Part shown: piece after piece, positions 12,997-26,013 of the stretch
How the letters are laid out: every line of letters begins with the position of its first letter
Position numbering within the stretch: position 1 is the first letter of the stretch
DNA from: Eutypa lata
Taxonomy: Eukaryota > Ascomycota > Sordariomycetes > Xylariales > Diatrypaceae
Reading direction: 5' to 3'
Assembly: GCA_022661535.1 (NCBI GenBank)
Contig: JAKULF010000005.1
Span: 1,984,001-2,048,000 of the forward strand
Length of the DNA stretch: 64,000 nt
Made by a program: the position numbers and the translations under genes
Notes under the pieces: generated by a model
What the model was told of the DNA's origin: nothing
The model's input: only the letters and a program-made list of their open reading frames with translations
Database searches by the model: none

Positions 12997-13665
12997 TATG
13001 TGTTTGCCTTTATTTTCTACTGCGGTCTGATGAAACTACGCGTTCAAGGTCCCAGTGTCTTTGACCTGGGCTGACGACAGCTTTATATACAGCGATGTCT
13101 CAGTGTAAGATGTTGTTGTACGAGTTCACGTGCTCTTCTGTGTATAACAACAATGACCCCTCATTTCGACGATCTCCGCATCCAATCGTGGAGTTGCGTT
13201 GCTGTTAGTTCGGAGTAAAGAGCGAATGAGGAGAAGCGCTTAGATGTTTGGAGTTATACAACTTGGCACACCGGCTTCATTGACACACGCGTATGATGGT
13301 ATAATATCTAATGTATAACTAATATCTGATGAAGACTAGTACACTGAGTAAGCAGCCACTTCCACTCGGCCAATAGTTAGCCGTATGACCTCTTGAACTT
13401 ATCTACCCGCCGCCACTATCTGTTTATTACCGTGGTTGCATCGTGGCTATTACACGCTTGCGGACTGGAAAGTGGATCTTTATTCGCTGTTGACTAGAAA
13501 ATGATTTTAGGAGATTAGAGCAATGAACGATTGTTGTATCCTGTTGCCTTCGTCTAGTTAATTGTAATAACAAACGGTCCCTACTCCAACAAACGGGCCT
13601 TGCTTTCATCACACGAGAATATCCATGTCCTTAGCTGTAACTACAGGAACTCGTTTTATAGTCAC
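12997..13665. other. Intergenic, promoter side of the GMC gene
   Basis: This 0.67 kb interval separates two minus-strand genes and should hold the GMC oxidoreductase promoter and the 3' UTR of the GNAT gene. A TATATA word occurs near 13083. No coding content was recognised. Confidence 0.45.
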
Positions 13666-14334
13666 CTATACATCCTTCCTCAAGAGATAATATCCAGCTA
13701 GGTCAATGGTGACTCCGCCCTGACCGGGTCGTTTGTCAATCTCAGTCCACTCCCTGAATTTCTTGAATCCTACTTTTTGTAGCACTCTGCCACTCTTCTG
13801 GTTATCCAATAATGCATCTGCATAGACCCGCTCCATCACGTTGCCCTTTCCCTCGACCGACGATCCGATCACTTGAAGCATCTTCATGGTCCGCGGCAAA
13901 CTCCACCAGGCCTCTAAAAATCCCTGAAGGAACTCCGTGGCATACCCCTTGCCCCAGTGTTCCTTCTTGAACTTGTACCCGATCTCAGGCCAGCCGGCGA
14001 GGGGAGTCTCGAGAATGTGGACGCCGCCCTCACCGATCAGCTCCCCTGTCGATGCAAGAAACACACCGAACTGGAAGTTGCGGCTATCGTTTGGCGGGAG
14101 GAGCTTCTGCAGTACCTCCCTAGTCTCTTCGATGGTATAGTCGATGCACCCCTTCACGGTGTGGATCATGACCTCGGGCTGGGTACGCAGCTCTCGGAAA
14201 GCCGCGAGATCGTCCTCTTGGAAGGGCCGCAGGAGAAGCCGCTCTGTTTTCACTGCCTTGCGTTCTGCATTGGGTGGTATTATGGGGAACGTGGTTTCCA
14301 CAGAGACCCAATCTTGTGAGTCTTGGGCTGACAT
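13666..14334 (-). CDS. GNAT-family N-acetyltransferase (RimJ/RimL type)
   Basis: This intronless gene encodes 222 residues. The GNAT fold is recognisable from KTERLLLRPFQEDDLAAFRELRT near the N-terminus, a central FGVFLASTGELIGEGGVHI beta section, and the acetyl-CoA-binding stretch EIGYKFKKEHWGKGYATEFL. The acyl-CoA loop here is HWGKGYA, matching the Q/R-x-x-G-x-G/A pattern. The late segment NQKSGRVLQKVGFKKF is the usual C-terminal GNAT motif. Proteins of this type acetylate small amines, antibiotics or protein N-termini; the substrate here is unknown. The 222-residue length is typical for the family, and the ATG is followed directly by an in-frame domain. Confidence 0.85.
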   Translation of the reverse strand: MSAQDSQDWVSVETTFPIIPPNAERKAVKTERLLLRPFQEDDLAAFRELRTQPEVMIHTVKGCIDYTIEETREVLQKLLPPNDSRNFQFGVFLASTGELIGEGGVHILETPLAGWPEIGYKFKKEHWGKGYATEFLQGFLEAWWSLPRTMKMLQVIGSSVEGKGNVMERVYADALLDNQKSGRVLQKVGFKKFREWTEIDKRPGQGGVTIDLAGYYLLRKDV

Positions 14335-15320
14335 GGCGAAAGTCTGATTAGAAGAAAAGATGAAGAATTTTGTGTCTCGATAGTAACTGACCGATGTGTG
14401 TAGTTAAAATCCAATTTCAAGAAGAGAAAATGCTAAGAGAGCCCTGCGATGTCGGCTTTGACTCATCGACGTTTATGCGTCATATAGCCGAGTAAAAGGA
14501 TCTGTTAATAGGAGAAACCCTGAATACATCACAGATTGAGATCCGACTACTGCATATGTGGTCAGCAACAGTAAAATAATTCGCATTAATTAATGGTATA
14601 TCAATGATTCAATGTATGTCTCTCACGGAGCGAAAGAAGCAGGTCGTGGCTCTTCCATATTACTAGCTACCTAAGTCACGTTAGTGTTTCGTCCGGGAAA
14701 AAATCGGGCAATTTAATTATTTAATGATTATCGTAGTGGAAAAATAGCTCAGGGGGTAACTGGCTGGAACATAATTCTTATAGAAATAATTAAGAAGATA
14801 TAAGTTAATTGGCAGAGGAAGTTTGGGCTGGGCGAATGCTTTATGATCTATAGCATTTACCAGAACTTGAATATGATACAGCGGTTTAGAGCTAGAGGTT
14901 AGTCCGTAGGTAGTTCCTAAACATGTCGTAATTTCACAAGTGCACTTAGTTTTCGTACAGAGTTAGGTTTCTCAAAACCTGCTAAAGGCTCGATGTGTAA
15001 ATTCGGGTTGAGATATGGTATATAAGTATATTATATAAAGCCGGCAGTGAAGAAATAAGTAGTGCAGTATCCTAGGAAGGCGTCAATGTAGCTAGTGTAT
15101 AATTATTTTTGTAATGGTATTGATTACTATTCTATCCTAACAACGATGTTAGCTGTCTGATGATCATATTTGGTGTAGGATACGCCAACTTCAACTATCT
15201 TAGAAAGGATAAGTATATTGGACTATATCCTTTCTTCGAATATTTCACCCTTTATCAAGTAGTACTATTGTCTAATTACTAGCTTTATATGTGCTACGCA
15301 GGCCCGGCTAAGCGTAATTA
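14335..15320. other. Intergenic, AT-rich, nothing recognised
   Basis: About 1 kb of AT-rich DNA lies between the GNAT start and the alkaline phosphatase stop. No open frame of note and no clear repeat were seen. Confidence 0.5.
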
Positions 15321-17060
15321 TCAATGCATATGACGTAGATGATGTTCCATATGTCTCTTGTCAACCTTTCGTTCTCCAACCCAGCCTGTTCCATTTGCCT
15401 TCAAAATATCCGTGACCCCGTCAATATCAACGTTGAGAATCTTCTCGATATAGCGTGGAAGCTCGGTGTTATCTCGATTGCCCCCCAAATCCGCTCTTAA
15501 CTCCGAGAGTTTCGAGCCGGCACCGTATCCGATGAGAGTCACGTCAACAGCACTGTGACCGCCAGTGGACCAGTTCACTCCTGCCTTATCGCTGATCTTG
15601 CTGGAGAAATCAGCAATCAGGTCATCGCTGTCCATGGCGGCAAGTTCGTCGATCTCCTCGTCCGATAGGTCATCTAACCCAGAAGCCGGCAGGATCTCGT
15701 CTACGAGGTACGCCCTCTTGTCAGAACCGTCGTAGGCATCCCACAGGCGCTGGATTTCCTCCAGGCTGGCGTTCACACTCTTAAGCGGAAGTGGATCGAA
15801 CCCGTTCAGGGTTAAGCCGCCGCATTCGTGGTCAGCTGCGCTCAGCATTAGCGTGTCCGGGTGCTCGTCGATCCACCCCCTCACATAGTCCACGACGTCG
15901 TTGTACATGATGATGTCGTGGACGTGAGCCGCGGGATCATTGGCATGGCCTGCGTGGTCGATTCTGCTCGCCTCGATCATGAGAAAGTATCCCTTCTCGC
16001 TGTCCGTGGTCGCGCTATCCAGCGTGTTGAGGGCCGTCGCGACCATCTCGAGAAGCGAGGGCTCCGTCTGTTTCTTAGAACGGTCGATCTCGTACATCAT
16101 CTGGTCGTCGTTGAAGAGCCCAATGTACGGCAGTTTCGCTTTCTCACCCAGACCCTCCTCGAGCTCGTCGAACCCGTCTTTGTCCTGCATCACGTGGTAG
16201 CCTTGTTCCTCGGCCCAGCCAAACAAGTCGACGTCGTCACTCCTGCAGGACGAGGAATCGCTCTGGGGCTTGTAGTAACACCGCCCACCGCCAAACAGCA
16301 GGTCAACGATGGAGCCGAGCGGGTGCGAGTACCCGATCTGCTGGGCCGCGATGTCCTCGTACGAGTTACGGTCGAGGACGTGCGACGAGTAGCAGGCCGG
16401 CGTCGCGTGGTTGATGACCGAAGTCACTACCAACCCGGTCTTGTACTCGGCCAGGTGCGCCGCTTCCAGGATGGTTCCGACTGGCGAGCCGGTGGCATCG
16501 ACGCCGACCGCGTCATTATAGGTCTTGACGCCGCAGGCGAACGCAGTAGCCGCGGCGGCTGAATCTGTGATCAGGTTGTCGCTAGACAGAGTCTGGACGT
16601 TGCCAAGCACCTGGAGTGGAATGTGGATGAGTATTACGTTTAGCGATGTCTGTAATCGGAGAAGAGACATACTAGCTTATCGGCTGCGAGTTGCATGCCG
16701 ACGGGTGCATCAGGGTTCTCGCCGTTTTGCAGCAGCGAGACGTAGTCCCTCGCCATAGTCTGAGACGCAGGTCCGAAGCCATCTACTCCACACGTTAACA
16801 TTCTGTACCGATAATTGAGAACTGTAATCTTATTGTCCCCCCTTCCCTTCCGGGACATCATGCATGGTCATAATTTAAGGTGGAGGGTGGAGCATAAATC
16901 AGACGACAGGTAACTGAGGCGGGATTCAATAGAGGAGGTTGCTATACATACCGGGAACAATGTATATAAAGCTCTTGGTTGTTGTCGCATATTGCGAATA
17001 TGCCAAGCGGCTTTGCGCCAAGAAGACACAAGCCGCGGCGAAAGCTTGACGGTGATACAT
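15321..17060 (-). CDS. Secreted alkaline phosphatase
   Basis: This encodes a metal-dependent phosphomonoesterase of the PhoA superfamily. Exons 16952-17060, 16673-16782 and 15321-16610 give 502 residues. A hydrophobic N-terminus ending LAYSQ looks like a secretion signal. The core shows PDGFGPAS (Zn ligand Asp about 37), SSDNLITDSAAAATAFACG (nucleophile Ser about 90), EASRIDHAGHAND (metal ligands), SAADHECGG and TGGHSAVDVTLIGYGAG. All signature metal and nucleophile positions are present, so the enzyme should be active. No transmembrane segment or GPI signal is obvious at the C-terminus, which ends in a His-rich HMEHHLRHMH. Splicing of intron 1 rebuilds the Asp codon of PDGFG, which supports the model. 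Phosphate-starvation control is common in the family but not shown here. Confidence 0.92.
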
Positions 17061-18804
17061 TGTCACTTCTTGTTGGAGGATTTGTCGAGCAACCCAAGAC
17101 ACAAAAAAGGATTGGAACAAGAGTCTTGATAGGTAGAAATTACCTAGCTTAAATAGAAAGGCATTGCGGCTATGGTTGTTGTAAATATGGGCTGGTTATG
17201 TAGGGTTCCCCCTCACGACGTTGGCAACCCCGGTCCACTGCATCGTTGAGATGCGTTGTGCTTCGGGACTGAGAGCAAGTTGGGGACAAGCTATAGCTCC
17301 GGGCTTCGAACCCGATCGCCCATTAACGATAGCTTAAACCTACCTTGGAAGGCAATAAGCAAGATACCATGATAGGGGTGGCTCGGCACCTTCTTTCATC
17401 GAGTCCCAACCTCTCTCTCGCGTGAAAGAAATGGTAGATCTAGGCACTACCACACCGAACTGCAAAGATAGACTGACGTACGTAGGGCTTGGTCTCGTGC
17501 ATACTTTCCTAATTGGTCTATAACATCGTCTATGGCCCTAGATGCCAAGATCTCCAACTCCACACTGGCGTCGGTCTTGGCTGGGGGGCAGCTGTGGCCG
17601 TGGGTTGTGCCAAGTGATTACGATTTACTTCGTCTGCAGATATCAAGATAGCCCTCAGAGGTAATGCAGGTTAGTAAATTTCCTTGATATGAAGGTTATC
17701 GATGCATTTGGATGAATGTCTGCTTGACGACCCATTAGTCAAGAGTCATTTAACGGCCTTATCATAATGTGTTGGTCGGTAGGACTGATAGTTAGAGTGG
17801 AACATCGCTATATTCCTGCCCTACCTATTATTTCCTTGCCTTATCGAGGTTGTTCTATAAACTTCGAACTCTTGCTTTTAAAGAATAATGACTTCAATGA
17901 CGTCAACTGAATGGGTATGATCTTTAATACCTCTAAACACGCCCAGGTGACCTACTACTGTTGTGTGATATATCTGCCGCTTCTTCCTAAGTTGCTACAT
18001 ATATATGCGTGTCAGCGTCGTATATTCTTACACCCCAATTGCCAAGGCCACGATAATGAATATCGACATATTGACAGCCTATAAAATACCATAAACAAAT
18101 TGACTATTACATTACCTGCATGTCTCTTTGCCTTACCCTCAAGCCACAGTAACATCCACCCGAAATGATATATGACCTCATAGCCAAAATCATTATATTG
18201 AGTGTAAATGGACCTTTCGGACACAGAGCTTAGAGTGACTGAAGCATTGTTTCACGCAGTAAACACGAAAATTGGCCTACGAGTTGAGAGATCTCGCTAT
18301 AAAAAAAGGGGGCCGTAGTATCGTCAAAACTCAATTCGGTCAAAAGTTAAGACTACCAATAGCGTGTTTGGGTAGATGACAACTTCACGTTAGTCTCGTA
18401 GACTCACACCTCGATAATCGGCTTAGAGAGAATTGGATGATAAAACTTGCTGGCAAAATATACGGGTGGGTAATGGATTGCTTATACACTCGCCCCGCTG
18501 TATCACAATCCATCAAGACATTCCACCACTTTACATGAGGCCTCGTATACTAGTATCTTATCACGTGTATTCGATAATCTCATGAAGCAGAAAGGGTAGA
18601 AAGAGACCAGCATAAATCTCATTACTAAACTAGGTTTGGACAAAAGGTACAAATTCTAACTTCACGGGATATTCTCAACTTTCTAGACTAAAAGGAACCC
18701 TTTGATCGATCAACTCGGGATCCGATGAACGAATGTGACGCATGTGCTCAACATTGGATCAACGAATGACGGGAGCGCTGAAAGATGATTTTCTCCTTGC
18801 CATC
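17061..18804. other. Intergenic, 1.7 kb, nothing coding
   Basis: This interval holds the upstream region of the alkaline phosphatase gene and the 3' flank of the DUF1996 gene. The only structure noticed is a short inverted repeat (AAGCTAT at 17288-17294, ATAGCTT at 17329-17335) around a TTCGAA-centred hairpin. No gene was recognised. Confidence 0.45.
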
Positions 18805-20061
18805 TTACATACCGGGGAGAGCGGTGAGCCCTAAAAGCAGGTAGTTAGTACGAAGCTTCTCGATAAGATCAGTAGCATGCGTGGCAACTTACAGCTGTCA
18901 ATGTCCTCGTCGACGGTGCTCTCGACTTGGCATGCGTTCATCTCGTTCACGCCCTGCGACAGCAGAGGGTTTCCGTTCTCGCAGGCGTTGAACATGCACG
19001 AGGAGTCCATGGCGCGCTGGAGAGCGTCGCCCTTCCAGCCGAAGAGGTAGTCGGCGTGGGTGCCGTAACCCTTGCTGTCGTCGTAGCTCAAGGTGAAGGG
19101 CTGCGAGCCGTCCGTAGGCCACATGCTGTTGAATTGGGTGGTGTCCCAGAGGGTCTCGTAGGCGACCTGCGGGACGCGGACGGGGTGCGACGCCGGGCAA
19201 GGGTCCGCGTTCTGGAACGCATCCTTCACCGTGTTAAACATGTGAGATTGGTGGTCCGGGCTGTCGACATTCTTGCCATCCCAGCAGCTATGGGCTGAAA
19301 GTTAGCAGATAGATATCTGATTGGCTGCGGGTAGACCAATACTTACGCGGGGAAGTGGTGGACAGTCATGATACCACCGGGGCATTGGGTGGTGGGGAAG
19401 TCGTCAAGCTCGGGGAATCGCGTTCCCTTGTCCTGCAAGCAGACGAACTTGAGGCCGGGGCCAAACTTGCTCTCGGAGGTTGGGCTGCCAATCGTCATCC
19501 GGAAGCCCTGGACTTTGTTAATATTGCGCACTTGGTAATGAATTGTATGAAAATATCCGCCGTAATCGGGAGAGCCCAGCTATCCATGGTAGCTAGACCC
19601 TCCTTATCTGGACGAGGTGACATCGTGGTCTAGGTTCGTGATGTACTTACAGGTGGGAAGGCTGTGATCGGGACGTTGCCATTTGAGTAGAAGTCCTGCT
19701 GCGTGTAGTAGACAGTCATTCCACCGTTGATGCCGTTAGGCAGGGCAGTGTTCTGCATGATCGGAACTTTCTTGTAGGTTCCGTTGCTGTGCTTGAAGAA
19801 CATGACGGCGGTCCAGTAGTTGGAGAAGTCCTCGGAAAACGTGCAGGTCGTGCAGCTAGCTCGGTCGCCGATGTCACCATCGGCAATGTCCATGGTCGCG
19901 TTGAAGGCATTTCCACCGACGATCTGGTGCAGATGGGCAGAAGGGACCTTGCCAGGCTCGACGAGGGGGTCGAGACGCTGGATGCTGACAGTCGAGCATC
20001 CGAATCGGAGGGCGGCCTGGGTAGGCGCGGCGAGAGCCAGGGTCAGAGAAAGCCACTTCAT
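18805..20061 (-). CDS. DUF1996 secreted protein
   Basis: This is a DUF1996-family protein of unknown biochemical role, usually secreted and common in ascomycetes and basidiomycetes. Exons 19651-20061, 19347-19507, 18893-19287 and 18805-18830 sum to 330 residues. A clear signal peptide (MKWLSLTLALAAPTQAA) is followed by LRFGCSTVSIQRLDPLVEPGK and the family's His-rich VPSAHLHQIVGGNAFNATM. Further blocks are MTVHHFPACWDGKNVDSPDH and YGTHADYLFGWKG. Two introns split codons in conserved stretches and are restored in frame. The last exon is only 26 bases, encoding WLTALPGM and the stop, which agrees with the usual end of the DUF1996 domain. There is no C-terminal WSC or cellulose-binding extension. 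Confidence 0.9.
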
Positions 20062-23000
20062 CTTTGCTGCTGGAGATGGGATGTCTTGTCTGTGATGTTG
20101 TTAGGGCGATGAGCAGAGAAGTCCAAACACGGGTGGGAGTGCAAGTCCGGCTCAGCCCGTACATATGTATTCCTGTCGTGCCCCCATCTACCCCCATGCC
20201 GCAAAGACTGCCGACGGCTTGCCACCCAGCATGATGCTAAGAATAGAAAGATCGCCAATGTTTATTGCAGTGTCGCCGTTTAATCGCCTATTGAATTTAC
20301 CCGGCTTATGAGGTCCGATTCGGGCATCCCGCCTCCGCATTTGCCGCATTAAGCAGCTAACTGGGCGTATCGCGGCCCCGTCGAATGAAAGGACTGGCAA
20401 TAAATTGATCGGGGAATGAAAAGTTTTTATCTCTTGGCCTGCGGTTTGGTTGACCGTGCAATGTATTAGGCACAGGGCTGCGCTTGGCGGGAAGACGGCA
20501 GTCGTCGGACGCGATATACTAGCGCTCATTGGGCCCGGTAGAGAGGAAGCGAACCTGTCCTGAAAAGCCATTTCTATCACACAGCATTAGCTTATATCTG
20601 CCGGAATAAGAAATCCTGGTTCGGAAAAAATTCAATGTCACTGTTGATGGACCAGATATATTGTATGAGGTCATTGTCCCCCAAATTAAGGGGTCGTGGA
20701 AGCCAGATGATTAGATTAGATGGGTGTTCTAAGGAAAAGAAGGCTGGTGTTCAGCCCTTGTTTTATAACAATTATAGGGAAAGCTAGATACGCCTAAACA
20801 AGTCTATTTTATAGATGCGCTTATCAGTTGATAGAAGTGTCTTGTTTCTTTTGAATAAGGGGAAAACATGGTGAACTTGGATATTACCCGGCGAGCTACA
20901 TGCTGTAAAGTCTCATGAAAAACATATAGGACTCATAAAACCCCCCAAGAAGCAAAAGAAAGGGGTGGGAGGGAGGTTTGCTACATCTTAAGCCACTATA
21001 ATCCGAAATCCTTCTGGTTTATTATGAGGCACTAGCCTTGCACCTTATCACCACCACCAAGCATTTATATAGTATGAAGACTTGTCACGCCGAAACGGCC
21101 GAGACGACGGACATCAGACCTATATCGTGAGAATTCTGTAATAAATGACTAGCCCGCCCAGGTCGTAGGATGCTACAGAGACAAGGGGTGTAAAGCCGTG
21201 CGGTCGTAGTTACTATGTATAGATTTATACCTGACATGGTTCCACGTCATGATGCCTCGCACGAGAAAAGCTGATAGGGCTCATACTTTGGAGGATGCAT
21301 AATCTTAGCGCCATGCAATATATTCTTAATTAACAACGCTGCCGCATATGCTGGGCTCAGCCAGGTATCTGTCACGGGCCTATCTAAGTGTCTTGAGTAG
21401 TTGAACTATTTAGGCAGGACCAAGGTACCTACTATATTCACAGCCAAAGGACGTCAACTTATCAGAACTTAGCACATGTGAGAGATCCGTGCTAACCATG
21501 ATCTTAGTTAGCTCTTGAGAATGCCGGTATTCCGGCTTATACCGATCTTACTAACATTCACGGCAAAACTAGATATCCTCATGGATCGGGTTACTGACCA
21601 AGGCCTTTTGGGGTGGGAAATAGTTGTCCCAAAGTGGGGGGAAGGTGATCGCCTTTTTGTGACAGACTAGACGAGGTAATCTGGAAGGCGGCTAGAAGGC
21701 GTAGATTATCGACGTATAGTGGTGAGGGAATATCAAATACGAAGAATGGTAGAGAGATGACCTGGTTATTCATTAAGTTTTCTCTTCTCATGAATAGAAA
21801 TGGGTAGTTTGAGTTTCTCTCTAGCTCTGTCAGACTATAGTATTTTTCGACTCCTAATGTTTCTCCTAGAGCGGAGTTTTCTAATCATGACATCCGATGC
21901 AAGTAATTTCTTTGCTTACAAAGTCAACCTTGTTTAGTGTCATTCCAGCTGTTCTACTATTAATATTGCATCGTACTGCCTACCTACAATACTAAGCAAG
22001 TCAGTAGTTTGGCATAAACACGAGAATGTTAATTACTTAAGTATGTATATTATTTGATAACACATTGCTAACTTCCGAGTTTATAGATTTATCTTATGCA
22101 GAAGCATTTTAAATCTTCACATCCGCCTCTTCTCTTCAACAAACCATCCCCACTTATGTCTCGACATTCCGTTAGACACGACTTTATATATTCGAATAGG
22201 ATGTATCATATACCTGAATTGAAGATGCTGGTACTGACAAGCTTCCACAAGGGAAGGATTCATAAAGAACATGGGTTACAACCATTATGATGTTAGAAAT
22301 ACGCACCTGAACGACTGCAATATTGTGTGAGAGATTATATGGTACCCAGGGTTTATCACAAGAGGATAGAACTACGTTACGACGTCCTGAAATGATACTA
22401 GATTATACCAAAGATTATATCATTGCACATGCCATTTCTTTACATGGAAAACAGGGGAAATTGATATCGGGAACGTAACGCCTCTCTATCTAAAGTTAAA
22501 TTAGTTTTCTGATTTATTAGATGGCGTACCCCGAGACCTGCCTTTTACTCTTAAAAGGAACACGAGTAGCTTTCCGGATTGATTAGATCTGTATCAGACA
22601 CGTTGCGGCACTTCCACTTCGAATAGGGGCTTACGAGCTGGAAAGACGTTAACGTGTGGCATCTCCTTGAACAACATTTTCAGAGACAAGTCCTCCCTTT
22701 AGAAGCTTGATCTCACTTGATTAACAAGGTGTTCATCTCCTACCTGCTCCTAGGTACAACACAAAACACATGGTCAAGGTTAGAGATAAGGACGATGAAA
22801 CCCTTGGAGTAGTTTATTCAAAATTCTTTTCATGTGTATGATAAAAAGGACATACAACGCAAAAAGACAAGGATCCTACCGTTCCAGTGCTTTGTAAAAG
22901 CACTGTAGGGCACTTTGAGGAACAAGGCTGCAAGGATTACAATTCCTGCCCTTAGCTTGAATGTCAAGCATACTTTATATGTGATGTGTCACACAAGACC

Positions 23001-23461
23001 CACTTTATGACAGCCTGTTGGACATATATAAGTATGTAACTGATTAACCCCTTGCCTTGAGGCTTGAAAAAATTACGAATCAACATGGGCCATCAATTAT
23101 TAATAAGTCGGCTATCATTGTGCATGGTTTCCTCCAAGCACAATTCGCCATAGGTTCTGGCTGGGTGAATCATGGCCTAAAGGAGCAGATGGGTTCCTAG
23201 GGAGGCTTGAATGTTTGCTACGAATATGGTCTAGAGCCGGCAATTCTCATGCGCCACTGCATGCGCCAACAACAACGTTGGTTACAAGAGTTGAAACCAA
23301 CCAACTACGTTTACATAACAGACTACCCATTTCGTCAGAATAGAATTACCACAGGAATATACCTAACCTTCTAGAGCTTGTTCTGGGAATTCGGGTCAAA
23401 CTTATCATATTCGTTTTCTCGCCCTCTAGCTCCAATCGACGGATACACTGGGCTAGGAAAG
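20062..23461. other. Intergenic, 3.4 kb, no gene supported
   Basis: This is the longest gene-free stretch of the window. The part next to 20062 should contain the DUF1996 promoter and the part next to 23461 the SDR promoter. Open frames such as 20188-20580, 21591-21791 and 22096-22290 are short, have no recognisable content and no plausible splice partners. I saw no long repeat or transposon remnant by eye. Confidence 0.45.
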
Positions 23462-24520
23462 ATGGCAGGGAGCGTCGTCCTGACTGGCGCCAATAGCTCT
23501 CTTGGCCTCCACGCTGTTGAACATATCTTTACGAAGTATCCCCAGCATACCGCCATCTTGACGGTAAGGGACGCTTCAGATGACGACGTCAACACTAAGC
23601 GGCTGCGTGAAATCATATCACAGCATCCTAATGTAAAGGCATCAATTCACCAGCTCGACCTTTTCAGCCTTGCCGCTGTACACGACTTTTCCGATACTAT
23701 TATTCAGAGTATTATGGGAGGCAAATACCCCCCACTTATATCCATCATCTGCAATGCGTTCTACTGGAATCTTTTTGGCGACCCTGAGCTTACGGCTGAT
23801 GGGTACGACAAGACTATGCAAGTAAACTACATCTCTCAAGTCGCCCTCGTTCTACGGCTCCTGGGGGGATTTGCAGATGTCGGTCGTATTATCCTTATTT
23901 CAAGCGATGCACACTGGCCCGGAAAAAACCCAATGGAGAAGTATCCGCCTTCCATTCCAGATGATTTGGAGTTGCTGGTAAAGCCTGCTATTGACGACGA
24001 TAAATACGGCCGAGGTTACCAGAGATATGCCACCTCCAAATTGGCCCTCACTACCTGGACGCACGCACTCAACCGCTATCTTCAGAAAGTACGTCACCTG
24101 AATAAATGGCTGTGAGATTGTTGCTAGGGACTAACATGATTTTCATTCAAGGACGAGAGCCTGAACAAGCTAACCGCGATCGCCATGAATCCCGGAAATA
24201 TGGTCGACTCCCGCGCCCTCCGCTCCAATACCCCACAGTCTATGCATAGAATGCAGACGTTCGTGTATAAGCCCCTGTTATTTCTCCTTCGATTTACATA
24301 TCCCACGTTGCGAACAGCTGCCCCAGCAGGCGCAGACGTTATCGAGGTTGCTGTCAGCCCCGCATATTCAGGTGAAAAAGGCTTCTTCACACTCTTGAAG
24401 AACGACCAGAGCTCTCCTGAGAGCAATGATGAAGCAAAGCAGACGAGTCTGTGGGCACAGACTTTGGTTTGGGCCAATATCAACAAGAACAACACTGCGC
24501 TTCAAGCAGGGGTTGTTTAA
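23462..24520 (+). CDS. Short-chain dehydrogenase/reductase (SDR)
   Basis: This is an NAD(P)-dependent oxidoreductase with a Rossmann fold. Two exons (23462-24088, 24152-24520) encode 331 residues. The cofactor loop TGANSSLG is near residue 8, which supports the 23462 ATG rather than the in-frame 23378 start. A later ILISSDAHW carries the active-site Ser, and YATSK is the catalytic Tyr-x-x-x-Lys. NPGNMVDSRAL follows in exon 2. The C-terminal region is longer than in classical SDRs and contains a hydrophobic stretch (FVYKPLLFLLRF), as in membrane-associated or steroid-type reductases. The adenine-ribose preference and substrate cannot be assigned. There is no neighbouring biosynthetic gene to place it in a pathway. 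Confidence 0.88.
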
Positions 24521-26013
24521 TCTGGTTGGGGAATAATGATATGAAGGAACTGACAAGGGGAGTGTTAGTCAATCTATGTAATTCTACAGCACCTCCGATA
24601 ATCTTCTGACCATTTATGTATTGCTGTCTTCGTACTATGGCTCTAGCTGATCACAGTAGTTGTCTGTATTTTCAACTATCTAAACCTCATGAAAATTCGA
24701 TCGTAGATCATGTATTTGAGACAAGCGACAGCACAGCTTGTGCTAATGATAGATATCAGTGTTCTGATATATCCTGGCCAGCGGCCAACTGGCACTAAAT
24801 TGCTACATGGTGCAGATCAACTAGAAGCTTTAAAAGTTAGGATACACTGTTTTAAACTTTAATCAAAAAAGGTTGTTGGTTGCTAGGGGAGGTGGATGTT
24901 TGCGGGAAGGGGAGGGAAAGCACCATGTATTAGAAGAAATCTATCTAGGCCAGTCTCCGGCCCTTACTGGCTATTTAGACGTATCCATCCTTAATGGGTC
25001 TCCGAACCCCCTCGGCTGCTCAGGGGTGTCCGTGCTGCCTCTTGGGCATACAACTGCTGACATAATAATCCTACATTTCCGCATTCGCAATAGAATGAAT
25101 GTCAAATCAACTAAAATGCTGGAAAAGGAACCCAGATATCTTCGTTCTATGTCATTCATGTGATATCGATGTGATGACTTCATTATAGGTGGTCCTGTGC
25201 ATATTTATAGTGGTCCCTCTTTGCCCTGATTGCATCTATGATCTCTCTGCTCGAGGCGACTATTGGGCAAGTATAAAAACCCACATAGCCTTCGCTAATC
25301 AAACTGTGTCAAACTATGTACTTCTAGTCTTCTCCTTCGACTGCCTTCACTGCGCCTTCCACAGTGTTGATAGGAATTTGGATCATCTAACAGCCAACTC
25401 AAACCGCGACAAGAGGCACAGCCCCTTATAATAAGCGAAGCTACCTAGATGGCTGATATCATTTGCTTTGAAGGCAGGCTGTCCAGGATTCTGAGACAAT
25501 TTATGATGTTTGTCTGCAATATCGGTGGAGTTATCTGCACACCACCTTTCACACATAGCCTCTTGTTTAATTGTCTTCCTTTTAACAATGCCATGTGTTG
25601 ATGTACTCGTTCACGAAAGTCAGTAGTTTCAGCATGCTTGAACATTTGATGGGGTGGTGGTATTAATGGGCTCGTATTGATATTGGTGTTGATGCCTAAG
25701 TATGGAGATGCCTCTATCTCAGCCAACCATATCATCCATTTCAGGGTTCTTGAGAAGGAGGCACATTGTTACTTAATAAGCCTTTGCGGGCGGTAGGCGA
25801 TAAGGCATTTCTATCTTCTGACTCATGACTGTGAATGTTACCCTCTCTAGTTGTAGTAGGCTACAGGTAGTAGGCAGTGCTATCCTTAGTAGCTTTATTA
25901 AATATGATTGTCTTCACCATACTACTCGTTTTCCCCTCTCTTTTGGCATTCATTTTCAGCGAAATCTTCGTTCCAGTAAATGTAAATCGGCAATTAGACT
26001 TCTTTTTGACGCT
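24521..26013. other. Intergenic between the SDR and the HeLo gene
   Basis: No gene is supported here. A 189-base stretch (25825-26013) is open and in frame with the HeLo gene, so part of it could be 5' UTR or an N-terminal extension. Short frames at 24616-25431 have no protein-like features. Confidence 0.45.

Noticed and set aside
15861..16562. 233-residue plus-strand frame opposite the alkaline phosphatase
   Set aside because: Codon-shadow composition; the minus strand carries all catalytic motifs.
17281..17340. tRNA-like T-loop sequence (GGTTCGAAGCC on the minus strand) inside a short inverted repeat
   Set aside because: No matching acceptor stem, D-arm or anticodon arm of the right length could be built.
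20062..23461. Long gene-free stretch considered as a degraded transposon
   Set aside because: No terminal repeats, target duplications or reverse transcriptase/transposase fragments were visible by eye.
10659..24520. Possible secondary metabolite cluster (GMC oxidase, SDR, acetyltransferase)
   Set aside because: There is no backbone synthase, and the genes are widely spaced in mixed orientation.
24873..25163. 96-residue frame downstream of the SDR
   Set aside because: No recognised content and no splice or promoter support.
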